DNA of 64,000 nt from Inia geoffrensis (Eukaryota; Chordata; Mammalia; Artiodactyla; Iniidae), in NCBI GenBank assembly GCA_036417435.1, contig CM070904.1, forward strand, positions 65,495,908 to 65,559,907, given 5' to 3'. The notes under the pieces are model-generated. The model was not told the DNA's origin, ran no database searches, and was given only the letters and a program-made list of their open reading frames with translations. A program made the position numbers and the translations under genes. Below, in pieces: positions 11,591 to 22,010 of the stretch (positions within the stretch are counted from its first letter, which is position 1; each line of letters begins with the position of its first letter).

Positions 11591-13644
11591 TTAAGCCCGC
11601 CTAGAGAAGAAACAGCAAAGAGGTAAAATTAAGGCACTCCCTGAGAGTCCAACTAGCCATTCTTAGAACCTCGGAGATAAGAGGGAATTTAAAAATGCAA
11701 CAGAAAAGATTGGGGATAGACACTGTTGCACCAAAAAAGAAGTCAAGCACTGGGGCATTAACAAGGTCCATTACTGAATCTGGGGATTTTGAAGAAATCG
11801 CCACTTTTGCCTGTGATGACAAAGTAGACAGAGTGAAGTTAAACTTATAAAATATAATTTCATTGCATTACAGTGACAAAAATAATGACAGCTTTCACTT
11901 GAAATAATTTTCTATAGGATCACTGTCAGTATTTACCTCCCAGGAGGAGGAAGGGGGGAAGGAAGTGGCTGGAGGCGGGGGAGGGAAGAGTATAAACACT
12001 GAATAATTTAAAGTGTATAGAAGCATGAGTTCAACTTTAAGAAATACCTACCTATATTGTTTCAAAAATAAAAACCATTCTTTTAATGACTATAATTATA
12101 CTTTTTAAAGCTGAACAACTGAGCAGCATGCTCAGGTCAGACGCTGTGTAATGAAGGCCATTTGTGCATCTGCTGCCATAGCGATAGCAACTTTCCTTCC
12201 TTCCCTTTCCATTTTTCCCTGCAATGGTCTTAATTCTTTTCTATTTCTATAATTACACATGCACTAAATCTACTTTTATGGTAACAATATTCCACAAGGT
12301 TGGTGTTGGCTGTGTGTCACTGTAGTGTTAGAGAACAACAAATATAGACAAAAGCTCTATAAGGAACCAATGGAACTTTATGATTCCTGTGCAAACTAGT
12401 CACCTTGCTAGTTCAAGATAATCTCAGCCTTCTCAATTTTTCTTAGTCTCTTGGAGATGCACTCAGTCTATTCCAGAATCTTCCTCTTCTCTTCATCCTT
12501 TCCTTCTTGTGAGGGGCATCCTAGGACCTGTTTTTGACATGGAGGCTGTGGTCCACACTCTGTCTTCCCTGAGGTTTACTTCATTCTCAGTCTTGGTGTT
12601 TCAACCTTTCTCGGATACATCTGTAGTCGGTATCTGTGGTCCTATCACGTAGTCTTCAGATTGTACGATCCAAGTGGCATCTGATCAGGTTCCAAAGCAT
12701 GTTTCCTCTTGTCCACTGAAATCCTCTCAGCTTTTCTGCATCCCTCTTAAAGGTTCTTTGAATATTTTCCTGTACCGTGCTTGGTGCCTGCCTTCTAAGA
12801 GTCTGTCCTCAGACCTAATCCTGTAGATATCTTACTCACTCATTGCTCCTATTCCACAGGGACACCATGATTAGCACAAACTGTTTTGAGAAGGGAGAAT
12901 GGGGAGCAGCCAGCAAGAGCCCCCTACCTATAGCTCAGCCCTATTAGTCTGCTCTCCCTTAATGATCAAATCCCTCCCCTTCCACCTCTGTCCTCATCCA
13001 TCTCTTCCCCTTCTTTCAACCCAGATGAAGTTTTTGATCTTTTTTTTGTATTGGAAAAATAAATTTTTACTTCATATTTTAACCTTTCCAACTCTGTTAT
13101 TTTGGGTAGAAGCTCTCTTCCCTTACATCCATAAGCCTTTTTATTTGTAATTTTCAAGAAATTCTCTCTCAGAATCCTTTGTCTTTTCTTTCTTTTTCAA
13201 GATTATTTGTCTCTATGCTTGGAACTCAAAGCTGAGATTTTGACTCTTATTTCTTCCTTAACTGTATAATCCCGCACTGGGAAGATGATGAATTGTGCGG
13301 GAAGGGTAATGTGGAGGATGTCCAGGGTAAGAAAGATCAGTTAATATCTCAAAATACGATCATATTAACCCACCATTATTAGCTTGCTAGAGTGAAAGCA
13401 ATCTTTAGAGAGAAACATCTCAATCCCCTCAGAAAAAGAGCCAAGTATTAATTGCTCCCACGTATTTTGCCAGCATGGCATTTAGAACCAATTGATATTT
13501 CAGTTACAAGCAGTACTGAACATAAGAAACATCTCCATTATGTTTTTTCCATTTTCTGCTGATTATTTGGCTGTTTGTATCTTCAACATTCTAAAAGTAA
13601 TCTCTATGGATGAGCAAACTTGAATTTGCTGTGGGTCATACACA
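11591..13644. other. AT-rich sequence without recognised features
   Basis: Pyrimidine-rich patches (12188-12220, 12484-12520) and short frames only. The 83-codon plus frame at 12899-13150 is hydrophobic but has no known domain and lies in T-rich sequence. No gene supported. Confidence 0.5.
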
Positions 13645-13946
13645 GAGGTAGGCTTTATTTATTTTTGGCTGCTTTGGGTCTTCGTTGCTGTGCGCGGCAG
13701 GGGCTTTCTCTAGTTGCGGCGAGTGGGGGCTACTCTTCATTGCTGTACGCGGGCTTCTCATTGCGGCAGCTTCTCTTGTTGCGGAGCATGGCTCTAGGCA
13801 CACCAGCTTCAGTAGTTGTGGTGCATGGGCTTAGTTGCTCCGTGGCATGTGGCATCTTCCTGGACCAGGGATCGAACCCGTGTCCCCTGCATTGGTAGGC
13901 GGATTCTTAACCATTATGCCACCAGGGAAATCCCCGAGGTAAGCTT
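13645..13946 (-). mobile_element. Older, long CHR-type SINE
   Basis: Antisense copy of the longer relative of the young SINE, with the tail side at 13656 (tttatttatttttggctgc) and the tRNA-like head ending at 13935 (caccagggaaatcccc). An imperfect target duplication gaggtaggctt / gaggtaagctt lies at 13645-13655 and 13936-13946. The longer body with 'gggtcttcgttgctg' and the higher divergence mark it as older than the ~200-bp copies. Confidence 0.9.
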
Positions 13947-13959
13947 GTTACCTAACTTA

Positions 13960-14115
13960 TTTCATTTTGGGGAAGGAGTTACTTTCATCCCTATTTTTAG
14001 GTAAGAAAACTGAGTCCCAAAGAGGATAAATAACTTGCACCAAGGGCAGAAATCCAGTGAACGGCAGAGCTAGGACTTACACCCAGTTATTCCAAGTCCT
14101 TGCAATTTTTATTAC
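13960..14115 (-). repeat. MIR fragment
   Basis: The text 'aggtaagaaaactgagtccc..aaataacttgcac..cagagctaggacttacacccag' is the antisense MIR pattern (gaggaaactgaggc..taacttgcc..cagagccaggattcgaaccc). Diverged and partial. Confidence 0.75.
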
Positions 14116-14930
14116 ATCTAGCTCTTGTCCTGCTCACCTTCAGTGGCGTTTTACGCCCCTGAGCCTTGCTGAACATCACTGAAGTGTGTACACACCCAGA
14201 ATCAGTGTCACGACTGCAAGGAAATTGCTCAATACTTTTCAGACTTGTTCAGGCAAAATTTCCCATCCTAATTAGATTTGAAGTTACCCACTCATGCTGT
14301 AAAGCAGAGCTGAAACACTGTGCAGCGGAGTTCTTCTTGTTCATTGTTCAGTTAAACTGGTAGTTCTCGACTACATTTTTTTCTGAAATGTCAACTGCTT
14401 ATTAAGTTGATGGGGGTGAGGGGACAATAAGTCAGGCCAAATGTGTTTCTGTGTTTTAATGCCCATTTTCTTTCATTTGTTTGAGAAATGTTCACGATTC
14501 AAAATATGTGAATTTTTTAGTAATTAAGTTTTCACTTCTTTCTTTTGCTAAACTAAAAATGATACACATTGAGAGTGACTTCAACTTCTTTCATAGATAG
14601 CTTTTCTGTTCCCTCTTCTACATCTTTCCCTTTTCTCTTCCTATAACTGACTTTTTCTCTTAAATCACAGTTATCCTTTCCAGAAAATAAAGATATGCAA
14701 TGTGGAATTCATTCAGGTCTGAGGTTAAAATTGAAACAGAATTATATATGTTTACATAATGTATTACAATATACATACACAAAGTGTGTTTCTAAGATCT
14801 TTGGTAAATGTCCTTTAGAAAAGTAGGCACTTCTACTTTTCCACCAAAACACATGTAGAGCTGTAGGGCTAAATCTCCATCTGCAGATAAATCTTAAGAC
14901 TAGAAAGGATATTTAATATTCCTAAAGGCA
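14116..14930. other. Unique AT-rich sequence, nothing recognised
   Basis: No transposon, RNA gene or coding frame is supportable here; the 65-codon plus frame at 14166-14363 has no recognisable domain. Confidence 0.5.
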
Positions 14931-14934
14931 ACAT

Positions 14935-15115
14935 TTCTCAAAGATGGTCTCAACCCCCTGTATTAGATTCATCTAGGGGAGGTTATTGGATCCTATTCTA
15001 GACCAGCCAAATCAGAATCTTCTGGGGAGAATCATGGAATCTACTTTTAACATGCCCCTGTGATGATTCTTTAACATACTTAAATTTGAGGACTTCTTCC
15101 TTGTGGCGTAGCTCT
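14935..15115 (+). mobile_element. MER5A-like hAT-Charlie DNA transposon remnant
   Basis: The order of phrases (tttctcaaagatggtct, attagattcatctaggggaggtta, gaccagccaaatcagaatcttctgggg, ttttaacatgcccctgtgatgattc) follows the MER5A consensus, a short non-autonomous hAT element. It is an ancient, immobile copy. Confidence 0.75.
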
Positions 15116-15243
15116 AGACCACCCTCACCTTCAAGTGAGAAACGCACTTATAAAGTTCCAAGGAGCTTGAATCCATTTACATTCAATCTATTTTCCCTTC
15201 CTTCCTTCCTCTATCAAATTCCTTCCTCCTTTCCGTCTTTTCT

Positions 15244-15274
15244 GTATAGATATATTGATAGATAGATATGTAGA
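15244..15274. repeat. GATA-rich degenerate microsatellite
   Basis: The stretch 'gtatagatatattgatagatagatatgtagatgatgg' (about 15244-15280) carries several GATA units and may have seeded the nearby palindrome with two GATA motifs. Confidence 0.6.
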
Positions 15275-15296
15275 TGATGGAGAGAGAACAGAGAGA

Positions 15297-15316
15297 ATTA
15301 TCTGCTAGCAGATAAT
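15297..15316. promoter_or_regulatory. Perfect 20-bp palindrome with two facing GATA motifs
   Basis: The 18-bp core TTATCTGCTAGCAGATAA (15298-15315), extended by one matching base on each side, is its own reverse complement. It holds a TTATCT and an AGATAA, the two orientations of the GATA-factor motif, four bases apart from their inner ends across GCTAGC. Palindromic GATA sites can bind one protein through both zinc fingers. Whether this one is used is unknown. Confidence 0.5.
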
Positions 15317-15353
15317 GGTCCCTCCTTCCTGAAACTTATTGATTCCTTTTGCC

Positions 15354-15565
15354 CTTTTTTTTTTTTTTTTTTCCGGTACGCGGGCCTCTCACTGTTGTGG
15401 CCTCTCCCGTTGCGGAGAACAGGCTCCGGACGCGCAGGCTCAGCGGCCATGGCTCACGGGCCCAGCCGCTCCGCGGCATGTGGGATCTTCCCAGACCAGG
15501 GCACGAACCTGTGTCCCCTGCATCGGCAGGCAGACTCTCAACCACTGCGCCACCAGGGAAGCCCC
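15354..15565 (-). mobile_element. CHR-type SINE
   Basis: Antisense young copy: T run at 15355-15372 (the A tail), the terminal 'cggtacgcgggcc' block, and the tRNA-like head ending 'caccagggaagcccc' at 15565. A clear target duplication is not obvious. Adjacent open frames in three phases are SINE translations. Confidence 0.95.
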
Positions 15566-15713
15566 ATGTATTTTCTTGTAATACTTTATCATGAAACATC
15601 TTACACTTAATTTCATCCTCTTTAAACTGAGGAAAGAGAAAATAACATATAAAAGTAACTACCTACTAAATACCATTCAGATGACCCTACTATAGTGTGG
15701 AATCTGATTTTTA

Positions 15714-15862
15714 ATGTGTGTGTGTGTCTGTACATACTGATACATATCTATGTCTATGTAGTTTCTAACAATATATCTATATATGCACATTTACCTATGA
15801 ATATATATATGCACATATATGTATGTATGTGTGTGTATATACATATATAGCCATATAGTTTT
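15714..15862. repeat. Compound TG/TA/TATG microsatellite
   Basis: A (TG)n run at 15714-15729 is followed by a mixed TA, TATG and CATATA stretch from about 15771 to 15862. Highly interrupted, so probably old. Confidence 0.8.
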
Positions 15863-17109
15863 TCAGGATATATATTTTGTAAATATAAATACAGAAAGGA
15901 GAGACAAAGAGCTATATAGTTTTCAAGAACTACAGGATATTTAAGCAAATTCACATATTTCTTTGTAATATCGAAATTATGTTTGCTTTAGAACTACTAT
16001 AGAATCAGGCATAGAAATTAATGTTGTAGGATAGTTATTAACAGATTTATATTGTCAATTTTTTTTCTTCTAGTTTCTTCTGCTGTTTTTCTTCTTTCCC
16101 CTCACCTACCCTCTTGCTCTTTAAACAATTCTTCACCACAAATATATATACAAATAACGTACTGAGAAGGGCCAATGACTGAATCATGTACCTTTAGTTA
16201 GGTTCCATGTAAAAAGAGCTAGTGACAGGATGCTTGCTGGAACTTGCGTTTACCATATTTTCCTCATCATTATATTCTCAGGCAGATGGGTGAATAAAGG
16301 AATGTACCTACATCTACAGAGAATGCAACCCCATCCTAACACTTGAACCTTTCTGCTGGGCTGAGCCATGAGCTACTAGTGATTTGATTGGTCACAAGTA
16401 AACAAAGGGACAGAGCTTTCTGACATTGGAAAATGCATGTGGGAATTTCCATCCAATGCTCATTCTTTCCATGGCAGGCGCCTGTCTTTGAGCTGAGCTG
16501 AAGGTGGCAGGATATTATTCTCCAGGACTGTACCTTAATTCTTCATAACCTACAAACAGAATTGAGTCAAAGTTTTGAACCAGTAACAGTAGTCTCCACT
16601 GTGTGTTCTACTCTATGTCAATGAATGTGATCTCACCTAAAGGAATAGATGCAGAGGTATAATTTGCTGCTCTGACTCAGGAGGATCTCATTGTAGGAAA
16701 AGAGCTGCTTGCTTCATTTTGCAGGTTATCACTCTAAACCCTGATATGCTTGGCATCTGTGTCCGCCTGAAATTGTCTTATTACCTTGTGAATGGGCACC
16801 ATGCCATGCTAGCAGATGGACATAAAAATGCCAGAAACCTGGGCTGTGTGTCATTTTTGAGTATTAGTGTCTAGAAATCTATGATATTTTAAATGCAGCT
16901 TTGGAGCTTGAAACACACTTGGAGAGAACACTGGCATGCTCAGGGGCTGGTCAGATAATAGTACTGTAACATGCCAACGGTAGACAACGGAAGGTATAGA
17001 TCCTGTACCTCTTTCTTAATGTATCACTATCAAAATGTCGTATTTAATTGCTGGGAATTTGTTCTAAGAAACACCAAGAGCCATGTCTCAGGTGGCAAGA
17101 CAGAGGAGA
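15863..17109. other. Unique AT-rich sequence, nothing recognised
   Basis: No repeat or coding frame stands out in this 1.2 kb. Confidence 0.5.
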
Positions 17110-17325
17110 AATACCATGGGCTTTGTTGACCATGAATAAATTACTTAACCTCTCTGAACCTAAGTTTTATCGTTTATAAGATGTGAATCGAGGCAACAAA
17201 TTACATAGCGCTAGGTATTTGTATATGAACCTCACAGAGTTACTGTGCAAATGAAATATGACACTTTTTAAGAAAGTGCTCTATGAATTGTACAGTATCA
17301 TTCAAATGATAGTTGTGAGCTATTT
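17110..17325 (+). repeat. MIR element
   Basis: The phrases 'gaccatgaataaattacttaacctctctgaacctaagtttt' (split at 17129-17170) and 'cctcacagagttactgtgcaaatgaaat' match the MIR core and 3' half in sense direction. Confidence 0.85.
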
Positions 17326-17489
17326 TTTTTTTTGCACCTGTTAGTTAGCCCAGCTAACTTTCCTATTGCTGATTGCAGTTCTGAGGAAGAGAATGCCAAG
17401 ATTAAATTTGGGTATCAGAAGTTGTTACTGAGTTACTGAGGAGAGGTTAATAGTGAGCTCTATTTTGGCAAAAAAAAATTTTCCCAACT

Positions 17490-17800
17490 TGGAAAGGGCT
17501 AGATCATCATGAGCTCTTCACTGGGCAGACAAGCAGCAGGGCAATTTGTAGACCACATTTATGCTGCCCGAGAACGGGGAAGAGGTGAGAGATTTTCTGG
17601 TGATTTAAGGAATTAAAGACCACTGATCCAGATCACTTGGGCCCCAAAGTGAAAATCTGAGCATGAATTATTCAGAATGGCTCCCTCTGCAGGTCAGGGG
17701 CCATTGACCATAGATTTGCTTACATTGGTTTTGGACCTCTGTGCCCAAAAGATTTCTGCCATTGTTCCATTTGACTTGTATTCAAATAAAGTTAAAAAAC
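17490..17800 (+). other. Possible old processed transcript end (low confidence)
   Basis: The stretch is more GC-balanced than its surroundings and ends with 'ttcaaataaagttaaaaaac', that is an AATAAA at 17784-17789 followed by an A-rich tract to about 17820. This looks like a retroposed 3' end, but I recognise no parent gene and saw no target duplication. Confidence 0.25.
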
Positions 17801-19435
17801 AAACACATGAAAAAGAAAAAGTAGCAATCTGAGACTAATTTTACGTTTTTTGTGTGCAATATAATTTACTCAGTGTATGAACGTGGATGAGAATGGCATC
17901 ATTGCACAACTTGGATCATAGGTGTTAAATAGTAGAAAGCATAAAACTTCTGCCTCTACCAAGCTCTACAATCTGTGAAGTTGAGAGAATTTGGCACTGG
18001 GTTCCCAGCTGCTGTTCAAAAAATGCTTTGGTTATTACTGAGACTGGATTCTTCCCCCTTTTTATTGCCAGTGAGCCAGTTTTATGCTTCTTGTATGAGG
18101 AAGAGGAGATGAAATATACAATGAGGGCCTCCCCCACAGAGCTCTGTGATTGTGACATATATGAAAAAGTGATTTCTTCTTACAGGTGTGGCTCATCTCA
18201 AGGTAAAGCCCAATATGTGACTAATGAGCCTGAGAAGTTGGCACATACTTAAAAACACTCATATCAGAATCTTATATTGCTAATTGTTTTCCTAAGTTTT
18301 TTCTCGTTTTTATTTCATGTACCAGTTTAAGTCTATGTTGGTTTGTTTCAGCTTTATGAAGTGCTCATATGTGAGGCAGACAAAAGTGGGGGGAAAAAAT
18401 CTGCATTTTTATGAGGAAGTATTCAGCTGATAAACTACCACTGGCTAATCTGAGACAAGGGAATCCAAATGGTGATTATGTTCCAATGAAATTATTTCTT
18501 CAATTCATTATCTTTCTTTAAAATTTTTTCAACAATATTTGGAGGAAAATACATTCACGGGGGTAATAGGTTGAATTTTGTACTGAAACAATACAGCTCC
18601 CCTTTTAGGGAACTAATTCGATTGGAGAATAAAAATGATATTAATTATTGAATTAATGTTAATTTCTTAAGTTTAGGAAACTTTTAAATATGCTTAAAGT
18701 AAAACAGTGCTGATTAATATTTTTGATTAATATTTTTAAAGTATTATTACGACAGGAATAAAAATAAATCAGATTAAAACTATACTAGTAGAGGATGGTT
18801 TCAATGAAACCGACATCACACATCAATTTACTGTCTGGCTCGACATATTGTCTTTTTACCACTAAGAGTTACCCTAAGGAAACATAACAACAATACTAAC
18901 AAAAATAGTAAAAAAATTTAAATATGCTCAATTCATTTGCACAATCTGAGCAGTGGGCTTTGTATGTGTCAGACTGTTTATGGAATGCTAGAAAACTCTG
19001 GAAATCAGAGGGTGGGGAGTATGTGCTTCTCTCTATAAGCCTCATGCCCTCCCATTTAGCTGTTCTGACATGAGCTACATATTGGCATAACTATTACCAA
19101 TATGTTTCTAACTGCTCTAATAACAAATTCTTGTTATTTCAAAGTGTCTCAACTGGTGGGTCAGTGCTAGTGATTAGAATAGCTTAAGTGTATGTAGACT
19201 TAGTACTGTAATTTAATTTCATTGTAAATATTGAGTAGTGTATTTCCATGTAGACCATGAGAATTGAGCTGTACTGTTCTAAGCAGTAAATGAACACTGA
19301 CACTTTTCCATCAGTCCCTATCTAGTAATTTTTTATGACTCCAAAATGAAACATCTTTTTTTAAGAAGTCTCTTTTTATTAGTATAATATAGTACACAGT
19401 ATTCCTTCACTATATATATGCAGGTTGGAATGAAA
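17801..19435. other. AT-rich sequence without recognised features
   Basis: A 13-bp direct repeat (tgattaatatttt twice in tandem, 18711-18737) is the only local structure I noticed. The overlapping short frames at 17925-18252 have no domain. Confidence 0.5.
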
Positions 19436-19439
19436 ATAT

Positions 19440-19640
19440 TAGCAGTTGATATTTGCAGAGTGTTTTAGGGCTTACAAAGCCTCTTCATCTACCCCATTTT
19501 ATTTAAAACAGAACTGGAGACTCAAGGGAATTAAGTGATTTGTCTAAGATCTCATAGTTTGGTGAGTGGCACAGAGCGGACTTGACATCTTCTGACCCTA
19601 AATCCCAGGCTTTTCCCAATGCTAAACCATTTTCCCTGCA
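19440..19640 (-). repeat. MIR fragment, antisense
   Basis: The text 'ccccattttatttaaaacagaactggagactcaagggaattaagtgatttg' (split over 19494-19543) and 'gagtggcacagagcggacttgacatcttctgaccc' follow the antisense MIR order. It abuts a second MIR in the other orientation. Confidence 0.75.
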
Positions 19641-19644
19641 GAGT

Positions 19645-19862
19645 GCTCAAGGTTAAGGGCTTTGAGGTCAATGAACTGGGTTTGAATCGCAACACTTGGA
19701 TTAACCTTGGGTAAGACATTTAACATCTTAGTCCATGTAAACTGTAGAAACTCTCAGTAACAATCTGATAGAGTTGTGAGAATGAAACAAAATAACTTGC
19801 TGCTTTGCTCCTGGCACAGTGCCTGGCACATTGCAATCAACCAATAAATACTGGTTATTGTT
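19645..19862 (+). repeat. MIR element, sense
   Basis: A nearly full sense copy: 'gttaagggctttgaggtcaa', 'ctgggtttgaatcgcaacac', 'cctgggt'-like loss-of-match middle, and the tail 'ggcacagtgcctggcacatt..aataaatactggttattgtta'. Back to back with the antisense MIR on its left. Confidence 0.85.
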
Positions 19863-20693
19863 AACATGTACAGTCATGTGCTTACTTATGCTTACTAGTC
19901 ATCATTTGTGTATTTGTGTGTTTTGGCTTCCCTCAAGTCTAAACTTGTCTCTTGAGTTTCTCAAGGGAAATAACTTCCATTTATATTCTCTGTAGATGTT
20001 AGAGAAATGCTCTTGGAATGCATGTGGAAGTGAATGATGCTAGAAAAAGCTTTTGGAATGAATGTTGAAATGAATGAAAACAAAATGTCTCAATATGGCA
20101 CTTAATTAAACTATTGGAAGTAACTGGAACCCATAATAAGCATCTATTCTAGAGAATATGAATAACTGAAAATCTGAATTTTTTTCACTTATAGTCCAAT
20201 TAGTAGGAGTGCCTTCTGAATTATGATGCCAATACTTTAATTTAGCTTATTCACTGATGCAGAAACTCTCTGCTTTCACATATAATCATTTAAATTTTTG
20301 CATATCTACGTTTTTCATATGCTTTGGCAGTTCTCTCAGATAAATATTCTTATGTGCCATTAGAACCACAATATTAATATCTGAGCTTACCAAATAGCCA
20401 AATCTGGTTTTTTGTAGCATTTTCCACATTTGGTAACATATTTAGTCATTATCATATAATCAGCCACAATGTATAAAATTTTTGGAATTGCTTTCCTTTT
20501 TTAAAGACTTTATATCATATAAAGTAATAAAGACAAAATAACTTTCTTTAAACATATTATCACATCTAGAAGTGGAAGAAAAAGTAACAACACAGTACAG
20601 ATGTGTGTATAGCAAATAGGGCCAAGTGTATAAAATGCTAAGTTCACTTTGGTTAAATTTCAAATTAATAAATGTATATCATTTCTGGGACAG
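19863..20693. other. AT-rich sequence without recognised features
   Basis: No transposon or RNA gene recognised. The 67-codon minus frame at 20663-20460 has no domain. Confidence 0.5.
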
Positions 20694-20978
20694 TTATTGC
20701 ATTTGTTGTCTTTTTTCATTACCAGACATGAAAATATAATCTTTCTCTCTTAGGAGTTCATCAAACTCACTGCTTCTTCTGTCTCTGAGATTAAGTTCCT
20801 TTGCTGTAGGGAGGGTTGTGATGTCACAGAGAACAATGACTTCAGCTACTGTAGAAACAGCAAGAGCCAACCACTCACAAGCAACCAAGAGCTTGTTTTC
20901 AGGCGAATGTTCTTGGCAATAACAACACAAACAGCTTGATAATAAACAACTGTCTATGCTCGTCTCAGACTTTCCCAC
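20694..20978 (-). other. 94-codon open frame of unknown meaning in repeat-free sequence
   Basis: A minus-strand frame of 94 codons begins MGKSETSIDS and includes a hydrophobic stretch near residues 32-52 (LVACEWLALAVSTVAEVIVL). It is not derived from any repeat I recognise. A CRE-like TGACATCACA (antisense of 20818-20827) lies inside. Without homologues or codon-conservation evidence I would not call it a gene; a conserved non-coding element or chance frame is as likely. Confidence 0.2.
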
Positions 20979-21700
20979 ACTGCTTTAAAAATGGTTTTGG
21001 TAAGAAATTGAGATTAATACAAAGATATTAATTAAAATAATATGGCCAGGGATTTATAACTTACAAGAGTAACTCTCCAAGAGGCTACTCTCCTGGTGGG
21101 CTCCAAAACCACCAGGAATCATTCCAAAATCTATTGCCTTTCTGAGTATCAAAAACATTAGATAGCCGAAGAGACCAATGTGAGCAAGGTTCATCAGTCT
21201 ATGATGGCACCAGGGTCTTCAGAGTCCTGAGGTCCAGAGCAGGCTGGCTCCCAGGCTCTTGTCAATCGGAAAGCTGGTTCTCAAGCCCCAGTCAGAGAGT
21301 GTAGGGCAGTTTCTTATTCACTCCTAAGGGTGGCGAGCTCCAGGGCATCGTAGGGTACCTCAAACCACATTGATTTATCTAAGGGAATGCTAGCTTTCCA
21401 GAGGATTAATCTTCTTGGTTACCTTCTGATGAAAATAGCTCTTAATTTACCACACCTTGGGGAAATTTCTGCATATGCACAGCTCTCCATGCTCCACAGA
21501 TGAAGGTTTCTTACACATGCAGACACATATGGGGTATGCAAACGGATACACACACGTATATATGTATATTTAAAATTGTGGTACTATTTTTTTAGTTCAT
21601 TTACATAATGTACCACATATATGTGATGTACTAGGTGCTAAGGTGATTGCAAAAGAATATGCTACAAATCTTGCTTTCAGTGAGATTATGTATAATCAAT
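20979..21700. other. Unassigned sequence with one perfect hairpin
   Basis: A 9-bp perfect inverted repeat, tcctggtgg / ccaccagga (21091-21099 and 21109-21117), has a 9-base spacer. The following 21120-21380 is less AT-rich than the surroundings and matches no repeat I know. Confidence 0.4.
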
Positions 21701-21714
21701 GACAGAGTTGGAGA

Positions 21715-22010
21715 TTTAAAAAAAGTAGGCCCGTCTAGTCCCATTCTCTCAGTTTATAGATGAAGAGCCTAGGGCTCAGAAAGATTGACTACTTATGTCA
21801 CACAAATTAGTAGTAGATTCAGGCCCCAGTCTCCCATAATTGTAACAATAATACCTTCAGTGGCTTAGATTGTTACCACCACTACAATTGCTCTAATCCT
21901 TATTAAGCACCAGCCTAGCGCTAAGTGATTTGCATGCATTGTCTCATTTAATGACCCACCAAGGTCAGTACTACCACTATCCCCATTTTATGGGTCACCC
22001 TGCTGGCAAT
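21715..22010 (-). repeat. Two antisense MIR-like fragments
   Basis: The first (21715-21835) reads 'ctcagtttatagatgaagagcctagggctcagaaag..ttgactactt' and the second (21895-22005) 'attaagcaccagcctagcgctaag..gcattgtctcatttaatgaccc..ccccattttatggg'. Both follow the antisense MIR word order; diverged. Confidence 0.65.

Noticed and set aside
15336..15610. Overlapping 60-90 codon frames on both strands with recurring words such as [22 protein letters not shown]
   Set aside because: The same words recur at every young SINE (6.6, 27.6, 31.8, 34.0, 35.2, 37.7, 41.3, 51.8, 52.7, 53.5, 62.6 kb). They are translations of the SINE and not a protein family.
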